Shown here: positions 44,730-52,377 of the stretch, one piece after another | Position numbering within the stretch: position 1 is the first letter of the stretch | How the letters are laid out: each line of letters starts with the position of its first letter | Source of the DNA: Brevibacillus massiliensis | Lineage (GTDB): Bacteria > Bacillota > Bacilli > Brevibacillales > Brevibacillaceae | Direction: 5' to 3' | Length of the DNA: 64,000 bases | Assembly (NCBI RefSeq): GCF_000311785.1 | Contig: NZ_HE978544.1 | Span: forward strand, 160,183 to 224,182 | Notes under the pieces: generated by a model | The model's database searches: none | Told to the model about the DNA's origin: nothing | What the model saw: the letters and a program-made list of their open reading frames with translations, nothing else | Program-made: the position numbers and the translations under genes

Positions 44730-45677
44730 TTATCCTTCTTTTTCAACCAGGCTACTCGGATTATCCACCATCATGGTACGGATATCCCCGGTGCTAAACC
44801 CGTTGTCCAGCAGGTTCCTTACAAAGATCTGCATTCCTTCATCCGGATATGGCCCCGCCGGCTGCCCCAAATCGCTGGATAATATGCAGTGATTGGGACC
44901 CACCGAGTGTATCTGTTCATATACGGACTCCCATGTATCTTTATTGGAGTGGGGAGTCGTAAAGCAGTGTTCCATATACGCTCCCCGTTGTGCGAGTTCC
45001 CTTTGCTCGGCAATCGATAGTCTGATCGAAGGAAAATTGGGATGTGTGACGACGATTTTTTTTACACCGATTTTACCTGCAGCCTCGATCAGGGCAAAAA
45101 TCTCATCCTTTCCCAAATGCCCTGTGGCTAACACCAGATCGTATTTGCTGATGATTCTCAAAATCTTGTAAACTTCATGCTTTAATTCTCTCCCGTTAAA
45201 GAGGTTGATAGTAGGCATGGGGCTGCCCTGTCGCTCGAATTCCTGACGCAGCTTTGCCCAGTGCGGCAGTTTCTCTGGTTTGCTCGCGCGAAAATGCTGT
45301 TGTTCATTTTCAGCATCAAACGTGGGCATCCATACTATTTTTGCACCATCCAAAGCGGCCATTTCCACCGCAATCGGATTGAGACCCCCGACAGAATTGT
45401 TCAGGCAGATGGCGCCGATAACGTTCATGCCCGGGTACACCTGATTCAGAAGTTTAGCCCTGGCGGAGGTTACAAAATAGTGGGATTTGATCCCGTATCC
45501 CTTCATCCCCAGCCGCTGCAGCCGCTTCGCCATTTCCAGATCGTCCAGTTTCCTTGGAAGCACGTCAGGCCCTGTATGTACATGCAGGTCATAGGCTCCT
45601 TGAAACAGATCAGTGATTTCCACTTTTCCTCCACATCCTCTTGTCATTTTATCTCGGCCGTCACCCAAGTTACTCAT
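44730..45677 (-). CDS. DUF6282 / amidohydrolase-like metal-dependent hydrolase
   Basis: A 315-residue TIM-barrel-like protein with the metal motif DLHVHTGPD near residue 29, KSHYFVTSARAKLLN near 65 and late metal positions in VVTHPNFPS (near 227) and SSDLGQP (near 268). It has no verified reaction. In this operon a 2-pyrone-4,6-dicarboxylate lactonase (LigI-type amidohydrolase) step would feed GalB, so a PDC hydrolase is a reasonable hypothesis; a decarboxylase is the alternative. The start overlaps the extradiol dioxygenase stop; an internal ATG at 45647 is also possible. Confidence 0.75.
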   Translation of the reverse strand: MSNLGDGRDKMTRGCGGKVEITDLFQGAYDLHVHTGPDVLPRKLDDLEMAKRLQRLGMKGYGIKSHYFVTSARAKLLNQVYPGMNVIGAICLNNSVGGLNPIAVEMAALDGAKIVWMPTFDAENEQQHFRASKPEKLPHWAKLRQEFERQGSPMPTINLFNGRELKHEVYKILRIISKYDLVLATGHLGKDEIFALIEAAGKIGVKKIVVTHPNFPSIRLSIAEQRELAQRGAYMEHCFTTPHSNKDTWESVYEQIHSVGPNHCILSSDLGQPAGPYPDEGMQIFVRNLLDNGFSTGDIRTMMVDNPSSLVEKEG

Positions 45678-46629
45678 CCACTACCGGCGTCCCGTACGTA
45701 TGGAAACTCGCAATGGTAGGTGTCTTCCATGCCTGTCCTTTTGCCCGCTCGGCTTGCGTCCATGTGATGGGTTCCCAATCGGGCGCGAAGATCAGGTATC
45801 CTCCCGAGCAAATCTCGATCCGATTGCCTCCCGGTTCAAAAGTGTACAGGAAGATCGTTTGCTGAATGGCATGTTTGGCAGGTCCTCCCTCAATATCGAG
45901 GTCATGCTCAATCAAGATGTCCGCAGCCCGCATGACATCTTCCCGGCTGTCCACGCAAAAGGCGATATGATGAAGCCTCCCCCGCACATTTTTGGCGTCA
46001 ACGGTGTAAACCATTTCATAAGCCTTTTGCCCGGAATACAACCATGATCCAGCTATCGTTCCGTTATCGAGTGCGATTTGTTCACTGACTCTCAAGCCCA
46101 AGTTATCTTGTAAAAACTGACTGGACGGCTCCACTTTCTGGGCAAACAGATTTACGTGATCCAGTTGCCTGACCGACACGCCCTGTGCCGTGTATTTCTG
46201 AGGTTGGTTCTTCAAAGCGGGGCGGAGGCGGGACGGTGCTTGATATTTTTCTGATTCGTAATAGATCTCGAATTTGTGGCCATCAGGATCCAAAAATTCA
46301 TATGTCTTGCCGTGCCCCTGATCGCCGTCGGTCCAGCCCAAACCGAACCCCGATTTTTCTATGGCTGCCGCGCGTCTCTCCAGCGCCTTGGGGGAACTTG
46401 CCCGGTATGCGGTATGTCCGATGCCCGCCTTTTCGGATTCTGTCAGCTTCAGACAATATTGTTCATATTGTCCCCATCCGCGCAGATAGACTGACTGTTC
46501 CTGTCGAGCAACTTCTTCCATGCCTAAGACATCCCTGAAGAAACGAAGACTTTCGTCCGCTCGAGGTGTCAGCAATTCAACATGAGCAAGATGGGCAATA
46601 TCACGAACCGGTTCTTTCATCGCACTCAC
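45670..46629 (-). CDS. Type I extradiol (catechol 2,3-type) ring-cleavage dioxygenase
   Basis: A 319-residue two-module VOC dioxygenase. The second module keeps the iron or manganese ligands H158 (QLDHVNLFAQ), H221 (GRLHHIAFCV) and E272 (GGNRIEICSGG), with the C-terminal GYLIFAPDWEPITWT found in active enzymes. It would open a dihydroxylated aromatic ring next to the hydroxyl pair. The start is GTG at 46629 with AGGAGG 8 nt upstream. It lies between a GntR gene and the DUF6282 gene in the aromatic operon. Confidence 0.9.
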   Translation of the reverse strand: MSAMKEPVRDIAHLAHVELLTPRADESLRFFRDVLGMEEVARQEQSVYLRGWGQYEQYCLKLTESEKAGIGHTAYRASSPKALERRAAAIEKSGFGLGWTDGDQGHGKTYEFLDPDGHKFEIYYESEKYQAPSRLRPALKNQPQKYTAQGVSVRQLDHVNLFAQKVEPSSQFLQDNLGLRVSEQIALDNGTIAGSWLYSGQKAYEMVYTVDAKNVRGRLHHIAFCVDSREDVMRAADILIEHDLDIEGGPAKHAIQQTIFLYTFEPGGNRIEICSGGYLIFAPDWEPITWTQAERAKGQAWKTPTIASFHTYGTPVVDE

Positions 46630-46681
46630 TCAATAGGCCTCCTATCGTTTAAATATCGAACAGTGCCGCTCTTAAAACGCA

Positions 46682-47323
46682 TCATGCCAGGATAAAGTAG
46701 TTTTCCACAATCGTCCGGCGGACGTTGGCCACGTGTTCCTTGATCGCATCTTCCGCTGCCTTTTCCTTCCCCGCCTTTATGGCTTCGAGAATCCTCTCAT
46801 GTTCTTCATATGAATCCCGGGTTCTTCCCGGGACAAGAATCGTCCGGTAATGAAGCTGATTCAATTGTGTTTTGATGGTGTAAATCATGGCCACGGCTTC
46901 CGTATTTTTGGAGGCACTGTAGATCACATTGTGGAACTCGCGATTTAACCTTGAATACTCATCAAAGCGATGTTCCTGAAGTTGCGTTTTCATCTCTCTT
47001 AAAAACTCTTCCAATTTCTCGATGTCCCCGTCCCCAATATTACGAGCTGCACTCCTGGCCACGAGTCCCTCCAACACTTCCCGAATTTCCAAATAATTGA
47101 TGATTTCTTCAAATGAAAATGACTTGATGATCGCTCCTTTGTTGGATTTCACTTCAACCAAATTTTCCCTCTCCAGCATCATCAAAGCTTTTTTGATGGT
47201 GTTCCGGCTGACCCCTACCATTTTTGCAAGCTCAATTTCGGTTAGTTTTTGTGAGGGTTTGAACGTTCCGCTAATAATTTTTTCTTTCATGAAATGAAAC
47301 GCGTATTCCGTCTGTCCACCCAT
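46682..47323 (-). CDS. GntR-family regulator, FCD type (copy 2, inside the aromatic operon)
   Basis: A 213-residue repressor of the same length as its paralogue at 38205-38846, with winged helix KMVGVSRNTIKKALMMLERE and the FCD domain. It is located between the Rieske and extradiol dioxygenase genes in the same direction, so the operon's own product probably regulates it, with a pathway intermediate as ligand (inference). AGAGGT precedes the ATG. Confidence 0.9.
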   Translation of the reverse strand: MGGQTEYAFHFMKEKIISGTFKPSQKLTEIELAKMVGVSRNTIKKALMMLERENLVEVKSNKGAIIKSFSFEEIINYLEIREVLEGLVARSAARNIGDGDIEKLEEFLREMKTQLQEHRFDEYSRLNREFHNVIYSASKNTEAVAMIYTIKTQLNQLHYRTILVPGRTRDSYEEHERILEAIKAGKEKAAEDAIKEHVANVRRTIVENYFILA

Positions 47324-47364
47324 CTTTTGACCTCTTTTTCCAGAAAATTAGCGGTATGAATCAT

Positions 47365-47865
47365 TTACAAGAACATGCTGAGATTCATGACTCCCAATAC
47401 GGCTTGATCGGGAATGATTTTACGCGAAGCAATTTGCCACTGATTGTTCACTTTTCGCAGTACATCCAAGCGTTCCCCGCATAATTGTTCAATCCCGGCA
47501 TCCCCCGCCCTGCTCCGCAAGAACAAAAAGCTGTTGCGAACGGACAACGAATCATCCGCTGAACCATTCTCGATGATGATGTTTGTCACCAAATGACGGG
47601 TTCGCGGCGCGGGATCCTCTGCCCAAGCGGAAGTCGTTCGCAGCCTTTTCACCCTTGTGGTCAGGGATTTCTTAGTCTCTTCGAAATACAACGAGTTTTC
47701 AGAAATATTGGAACCGTCTTTGTTTTCACAGGTGACCCGCATCGGCATTCGGTACACAATATCGTTCGTCAAAAGATCCAGCCATTCCTCAAACTTCCTG
47801 TTGTCCAGCAAATACGCCTCATGATAATAAAACCGGTTAATTTCATACTGCAACTCGGCGTTCAT
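47365..47865 (-). CDS. Ring-hydroxylating dioxygenase, small (beta) subunit
   Basis: A 166-residue cone-fold protein (FYYHEAYLLDNRKFEEWLDL near residue 13, ending EQLCGERLDVLRK and a W-x-IASRKI motif). It forms the alpha3beta3 core with the Rieske subunit encoded just upstream. The start at 47865 follows AGGAGG by 7 nt. The presence of a beta subunit argues for a dioxygenase rather than a simple VanA-type demethylase. Confidence 0.9.
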   Translation of the reverse strand: MNAELQYEINRFYYHEAYLLDNRKFEEWLDLLTNDIVYRMPMRVTCENKDGSNISENSLYFEETKKSLTTRVKRLRTTSAWAEDPAPRTRHLVTNIIIENGSADDSLSVRNSFLFLRSRAGDAGIEQLCGERLDVLRKVNNQWQIASRKIIPDQAVLGVMNLSMFL

Positions 47866-47918
47866 GTCATAACCTCCTGGCATTTATGTAAAGCGTACTC
47901 GATATCTGACCCGCCTTT

Positions 47919-49268
47919 TTACTCCATGTCTTTGGCCAACAACTCCAACCAATACTCATGAATGCCGCGAAAAGCAAAATCCACATAGCAAGTTGGATAT
48001 GCCGTTCCCGGACCGGGCCACGAGGAGTCGGGCTCTACCTTCCCCATACCCATCATGTAATTGTACAAGTTGTTGTAGCTTAAATATTTATCCCTGGCCA
48101 TCGTTCCCTTGCTGGCCTGCACTACACGGGTCCAAATTTCCGTATCGTCCATTTCCAGCGTTCCGGATGGACCGAATGAGGAAATATACCCTTTGTATGC
48201 ATTTTCCTTCAATTCTTCAGGAGCTGCCTTGTCAATCAAAAACCACGACCAAATTTCAATTTTTTCAGGACCAAGCGGCCGCCACACCCGTAACGTCAGA
48301 TAGTTGTGCAAATGCCCCTCACTTCCGTGTATCGGACAATGAAACGACAAATTGGGAAAACAAGAACCAACAATTACGGTGGTTTTGTAGAAAACGTCCA
48401 ATTGTCCCTTGCTCAGGTTTCTTTCAAACATTGACCACATCTCCTCCGGCATACCCTGATAAGGGGGCAAGTTTGCACCGGGAGAGGCGACATTGACATT
48501 CACACAATGCCCATGTTTTAGTACCACTTGATGACCATAGCTTGAGTACAAGGGATCGCTTGGACTGATCCCCAGCTCCACTGTGGATTTATGGACAGTT
48601 GGTACGTGATAAGGATCTCCTCCGAAGTTTTCCAACGTGCACTTCCAGTTTGTGTTCACAATCCAGCGCTGCGGAGTCCCTCTCACTTCCATTCCGCCAT
48701 CGCTTCGTTTCAGGAAAATGTCCCAGTACCATATCAGGTCGCCTAAATATTCTTCGAGCGACATGGCATTAGGATCCAGATTGCCAAAAATCAATCCTTG
48801 ATACGTCTCCACCCTCGGGATAGGTCGAAGCGCCCATTCTTCCTTGTCCATTGCTTCTCCGTAGACTTTGTTGCCGGCAACGATGCCGATTAATTTTCCA
48901 TCAAGGTTAAAACTCCAACCGTGGAACGGACACGTAAACGTCTTCTTGTTGCCGAAGTCGGCCGTACACAAATGGGTCCCCCTGTGGGTGCAAGAATTCA
49001 AAAAAGCTTTGATTTCTCCTGTATTGGTTTTAACTAGCAGCACCGGATCGTTCACCATCCACCTTGTGACGTAGTCACCAGGCTGCTTCAGTTCGGATTC
49101 GTGGCCCAAAAACTGCCACGTACGTGAAAAGATATTATTTAATTCCATTTCATAAATATCCGGATCCGTTTGCAGCCACTGGGGAAGGAGTCCCTGATCC
49201 AGTTTTTCTTGAATTTCCTTCAGTAATTCTCGGTCGAATGCTCGGTCAAAACGGGTTTTCACACTCAT
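47919..49268 (-). CDS. Ring-hydroxylating dioxygenase, large (alpha, Rieske) subunit
   Basis: A 449-residue oxygenase subunit. The Rieske [2Fe-2S] ligands are C93, H95, C113 and H116 (SCTHRGTHLC and CPFHGWSF). The mononuclear iron site has D218, H221 and H226 in ENFGGDPYHVPTVH. It would insert O2 into an aromatic ring to give a cis-dihydrodiol. No ferredoxin or reductase gene is visible in the cluster, so electron carriers must come from elsewhere. GGGGGG precedes the ATG. Confidence 0.93.
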   Translation of the reverse strand: MSVKTRFDRAFDRELLKEIQEKLDQGLLPQWLQTDPDIYEMELNNIFSRTWQFLGHESELKQPGDYVTRWMVNDPVLLVKTNTGEIKAFLNSCTHRGTHLCTADFGNKKTFTCPFHGWSFNLDGKLIGIVAGNKVYGEAMDKEEWALRPIPRVETYQGLIFGNLDPNAMSLEEYLGDLIWYWDIFLKRSDGGMEVRGTPQRWIVNTNWKCTLENFGGDPYHVPTVHKSTVELGISPSDPLYSSYGHQVVLKHGHCVNVNVASPGANLPPYQGMPEEMWSMFERNLSKGQLDVFYKTTVIVGSCFPNLSFHCPIHGSEGHLHNYLTLRVWRPLGPEKIEIWSWFLIDKAAPEELKENAYKGYISSFGPSGTLEMDDTEIWTRVVQASKGTMARDKYLSYNNLYNYMMGMGKVEPDSSWPGPGTAYPTCYVDFAFRGIHEYWLELLAKDME

Positions 49269-49406
49269 CTTTATCCCCCCACTTTTTTTACACAGTGAAT
49301 TCTACTCCGCTGTCCACGTTATCGTCTGCAACCTCACGTGTTGGCTCCGGTTTATCACCTCCCAGACAAGATCAAATGCAGCAAGCAGTGCAATCGCCGA
49401 ATCCCC

Positions 49407-50282
49407 TTAAACTAGAGCGGCCAAAACGTCGGCATATCGTTCCGGTGTTTTGTAATGAAACTGCTCGTTTAACTTTGCTTCGGCCAGCTGCTTTAACTTG
49501 CTTCTTGTCGCTTCGGACATCATCGAATCCAAGTGCATTTGTCTCAGTGTTTCAACCACCTCTTCCATTTCGCTGACCCTGCGTTCGGCATGGATGACTG
49601 TACGCGTGATCAACAGGTCCGACAATTCCCGGACGGATTTGCTTAGCGTTTGTTCAAGTGAATCCAAGATCAATTCGTTCACGCCAAACTTTTGCCCAGC
49701 CAACAGGGTCTCGAAAAGGATCATTGTAAACCCTTTCATAAAAATACTGCGAAACATTTTGATGGCTGACGAGCTGCCAGGTTCGTCGCTAATCCACGTG
49801 ATATTCATCCCGAATGGACCCATCTTTTCCTTAAACAAGCTTGCCCCTTTGCCACTAACCCAAAGGGGCACCCTGTGTAAGTTGGGTGGCACCGCATCCA
49901 TTACAGCCGCATCCACGAAACGTGTACTGTAGTTTTCCAGGATGTAGGCGATTTCTTTTTTGACCATGGGAGATGCAGCATTCAGATCAACATAGAACTG
50001 CACGTTTCCCAACAAGGGAGCCGCCTTTTTTGCAATATCAAGTGCGTATTTCGCGCTAGTCGCACAAAATACGATACTGCTGTGTTGAAACAGTTCTTCC
50101 ATGGATTCCATCAACACCACGTTCAAAGACTGCGCTCGCTCCTTAATCAATGGACCGACATCCGGATCGGCTGCCTTAACATCATAGGCATAGATGGTTT
50201 CAATTCCTTCCGATCGCAATCCCTTGCTAATATAAGTTGCTGCTTCGCCAAATCCGATAAAACCAATGTGAGGAACGTTCAT
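49407..50282 (-). CDS. NAD(P)-dependent dehydrogenase, 6-phosphogluconate dehydrogenase-like with DUF1932
   Basis: A 291-residue protein. The N-terminal Rossmann motif is GFIGFGEAATYISKGL, the middle has VDLNAASPMVKKEI, and the C-terminal half is a DUF1932 domain. It is the first gene of the cluster. A plausible role is oxidation of the cis-dihydrodiol made by the Rieske enzyme or of a later hydroxy acid; neither is proven for DUF1932 proteins. AAGGGG precedes the ATG. Confidence 0.85.
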   Translation of the reverse strand: MNVPHIGFIGFGEAATYISKGLRSEGIETIYAYDVKAADPDVGPLIKERAQSLNVVLMESMEELFQHSSIVFCATSAKYALDIAKKAAPLLGNVQFYVDLNAASPMVKKEIAYILENYSTRFVDAAVMDAVPPNLHRVPLWVSGKGASLFKEKMGPFGMNITWISDEPGSSSAIKMFRSIFMKGFTMILFETLLAGQKFGVNELILDSLEQTLSKSVRELSDLLITRTVIHAERRVSEMEEVVETLRQMHLDSMMSEATRSKLKQLAEAKLNEQFHYKTPERYADVLAALV

Positions 50283-50359
50283 AAAGTATCACCCCTTGAT
50301 CGATTATTCATTCAACATCAAATTTTTAGACTATTTAAGTCAAAAAAATTTAAAGCTTA

Positions 50360-50464
50360 TCAATTGTCCCCTAAATACATAATCAATAATGACAACAAAA
50401 TTGATTAACAATTCAGCATGCAATCTTATTATATTCTTCGCCAAAACATGTGTCAATTGTCCCC
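50360..50464. repeat. Pair of 12-bp direct repeats upstream of the aromatic operon
   Basis: TCAATTGTCCCC occurs exactly at 50360-50371 and 50453-50464, 93 bp apart, in the A+T-rich region between the divergent aromatic operon and the padR gene. On the minus strand a TTGACT box near 50330 could be the -35 of the aromatic operon. The repeats may bind a GntR paralogue (inference). Confidence 0.5.
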
Positions 50465-50561
50465 GGCAAAAAAACGCTGCTTTGCTAAATGTTGTGGGAT
50501 TCTAGGAATAATCTACGAGAAATCCAATGTGAGCTAAAAAAACCCATTTTTAAAAATTACT

Positions 50562-50609
50562 TTGACAGATAGAGCAATTCAGGTTAATATTACTCCATGA
50601 GACAGAGTA
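50562..50609 (+). promoter_or_regulatory. Sigma-A promoter and possible PadR operator
   Basis: TTGACA (50562-50567) and TAATAT (50585-50590) are 17 nt apart. An inverted repeat TACTC-9-GAGTA at 50591-50609 lies just after the -10 box, where a PadR repressor would block transcription. Confidence 0.8.
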
Positions 50610-50627
50610 CCTGACGCAAGGAGGTTC

Positions 50628-50957
50628 ATTACCATTCGAAGCGACATTATCCGTGGACATTTGGATCCAATCATTCTTCGCTTGATCCTGGAAAAAGACC
50701 GGTACGGTTACGAAATCTCCAAAGAAATCAGTCTGCGAACAAAAGACCGATTCCACATCAAGGAAGCTACCTTGTACGCTGTATTTCAACGATTGGAGAG
50801 CAGAGAGCTGATCGATTCCTACTATGGAGAAATTTCCCACGGAGGCAGAAGAAAATATTATCGAATAACGACGTTAGGCAAGGCTTATCTGAAAGAAACG
50901 GTTCGAGAGTGGCAGGAAACCAAGAAAATCATCGATCTGTTTATGGAGGGATTGTAA
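50628..50957 (+). CDS. PadR-family transcriptional regulator (unusual start codon)
   Basis: About 109 residues with a winged helix (YGYEISKEI near 24, TLYAVFQRLESRELI near 45, GGRRKYYRIT near 70). The family N-terminus TIRSDIIRGHLDPIILRL begins right after an ATT codon at 50628, with AAGGAGG only 3 nt before it. No ATG, GTG or TTG is present until TTG at 50661, which lacks a ribosome site and would remove the first helix. Either ATT is used as start, or the start codon has mutated. It heads an operon with two membrane proteins and a desaturase. PadR relatives sense membrane or phenolic stress. Confidence 0.8.
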   Translation: MTIRSDIIRGHLDPIILRLILEKDRYGYEISKEISLRTKDRFHIKEATLYAVFQRLESRELIDSYYGEISHGGRRKYYRITTLGKAYLKETVREWQETKKIIDLFMEGL

Positions 50958-51353
50958 TTGCGAATCAAACAACATGTAGACGCATTGTTCAAGGATGTTC
51001 CGGAAAGCGAAAAGAAACAAATCATCAAACAGGAAATCATCGAAAACCTGGAAGAGAAAGTATTCGATCTGATGCAGCAGGGCAAAGCAGAGGAAGATGC
51101 GGTCAATAAAGCACTCGTAGAATTCGGGGACATCGAGGAGATCAAAAAGGAACTGGGGGTTGGACAGCCATTAAAAAAGAATATGGCGAAAATCAATCTC
51201 GGTTTCTCCATCTGGGGGAGCGCGCTCATTATTGCGCTGTTTACTTTCATCAATTTCTACTATACTCCTGACAACATCTGGTTTGTTTACCCCACCTTCG
51301 CTGTTCTGTGGTGGCCGCTATCCATGTTTTTCTATTGGTTGCGTTCCAGGTAA
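50958..51353 (+). CDS. HAAS/DUF1700-like membrane protein
   Basis: A 131-residue protein. The N-terminal helical domain (about 1-70, VPESEKKQIIKQEIIENLEE) is of the kind found next to PadR regulators. Two membrane helices follow, with the motif TPDNIWFVYPTFAVLWWPLS. TTG follows the padR stop directly. This motif is shared with the repeats in the next gene. It is likely a membrane sensor paired with PadR (inference). Confidence 0.78.
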   Translation: MRIKQHVDALFKDVPESEKKQIIKQEIIENLEEKVFDLMQQGKAEEDAVNKALVEFGDIEEIKKELGVGQPLKKNMAKINLGFSIWGSALIIALFTFINFYYTPDNIWFVYPTFAVLWWPLSMFFYWLRSR

Positions 51354-51368
51354 GGAAGGAGGGTGATC

Positions 51369-52028
51369 ATGGACAGATATACGATCGGTTTTGTCGCAGC
51401 GGGCAGCCTGATGAGCATGGTTTTTCTGGTGGTTGTGAACTACTTGACGAGTCCGGATTTCATGTGGTTTCTTTACCCTGTTTTTGCTCTATTGGTCTGG
51501 TCGATTAGCTGGATTTTTCTCATGCAAAGGAAACACAAGCTCCATTCTGTCCTATGCAGCCTCTTGATTATCGTATTTCTCATTGTGATCAACTATCTCC
51601 ATTCACCTGACCATCCCTGGTTTCTTTATGCGATTTTCCCGATAGTCTGGTGGCCCGTTTCCACACTATTCGGAAAAAAAGCAAAAACGCTACCTTTTGC
51701 ATGCATCGCCAGTCTTTGCACGATTGTCTACTACTCCATCTTGAACATATACATCTCGCCTCCGTATCCGTGGGCGATCTATCCCGCCTATGCAGTCCTG
51801 TGTTGGCCGCTCGCTTTATACTATGTACAGAATAGAAACTATTTCGGATTATCCATCTCTGCCAGTTTCCTGACGATTCTCTTTTTTATCACAGTCAATC
51901 TTGTCTCTTCACCGGGTACCATTTGGGCGATCTACCCTATCTTCCTGATCCTATGGTGGCCGCTCAGTATGTATTACTATCATTTTAAAAAGGCACAGCT
52001 TCACGCTTCCACCAAAGAGAAATACTAG
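51369..52028 (+). CDS. Membrane protein with four 2TM-type repeats
   Basis: A 219-residue protein almost entirely of membrane helices. A module of about 24 residues occurs four times: NYLTSPDFMWFLYPVFALLV, NYLHSPDHPWFLYAIFPIVW, NIYISPPYPWAIYPAYAVLC and NLVSSPGTIWAIYPIFLILW. The core is N-x3-(S/T)P-x3-W-x2-YP/A. A fifth copy lies in the preceding gene. AAGGAGG lies 6 nt before the ATG at 51369. The function is unknown; co-transcription with padR and des suggests membrane-state sensing. Confidence 0.75.
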   Translation: MDRYTIGFVAAGSLMSMVFLVVVNYLTSPDFMWFLYPVFALLVWSISWIFLMQRKHKLHSVLCSLLIIVFLIVINYLHSPDHPWFLYAIFPIVWWPVSTLFGKKAKTLPFACIASLCTIVYYSILNIYISPPYPWAIYPAYAVLCWPLALYYVQNRNYFGLSISASFLTILFFITVNLVSSPGTIWAIYPIFLILWWPLSMYYYHFKKAQLHASTKEKY

Positions 52029-52035
52029 ACACCGC

Positions 52036-52376
52036 GTGATGAAAGGGGGAAATATTCAGATTGGTGCATCGTCAGGAAACATACATTTCGTGATATCGAG
52101 GCCCAGAATATTTCCATGGAATGTACTTCGGGCAATATCCAAGGGAGCGGAATCACAGGAAGTCTCCAAGTTACTTCGAAATCAAGTTCTGTCACCGTTG
52201 ACGAGCTTTCCGCAATTCCATCGTGAATGTCACCTCAGGAAACGTCAAAATCACTCAGAAAACAGCGGCGAACGCGGACATAAACGCAAGCTCCGGCAAC
52301 GTGACGATTACGGTGGCCAAAAGTTTTGCCGGTTCGGCACACTTCCAAAAGGAAAATACTAAAATAAAGGGGAAAA
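52036..52376 (+). pseudogene. DUF4097-like beta-helix protein remnant
   Basis: Two frames give pieces of a repeat protein with the SGNI/SGNV turn: NISMECTSGNIQGSGITGSL, then after a shift NVTSGNVKITQ and NASSGNVTITVAKSFAGSA. The first frame has no clear start; the 5' half is missing. DUF4097 proteins commonly complete padR/HAAS operons in Bacillales, and the position here is the expected one. Confidence 0.65.
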
Positions 52377-52377
52377 T

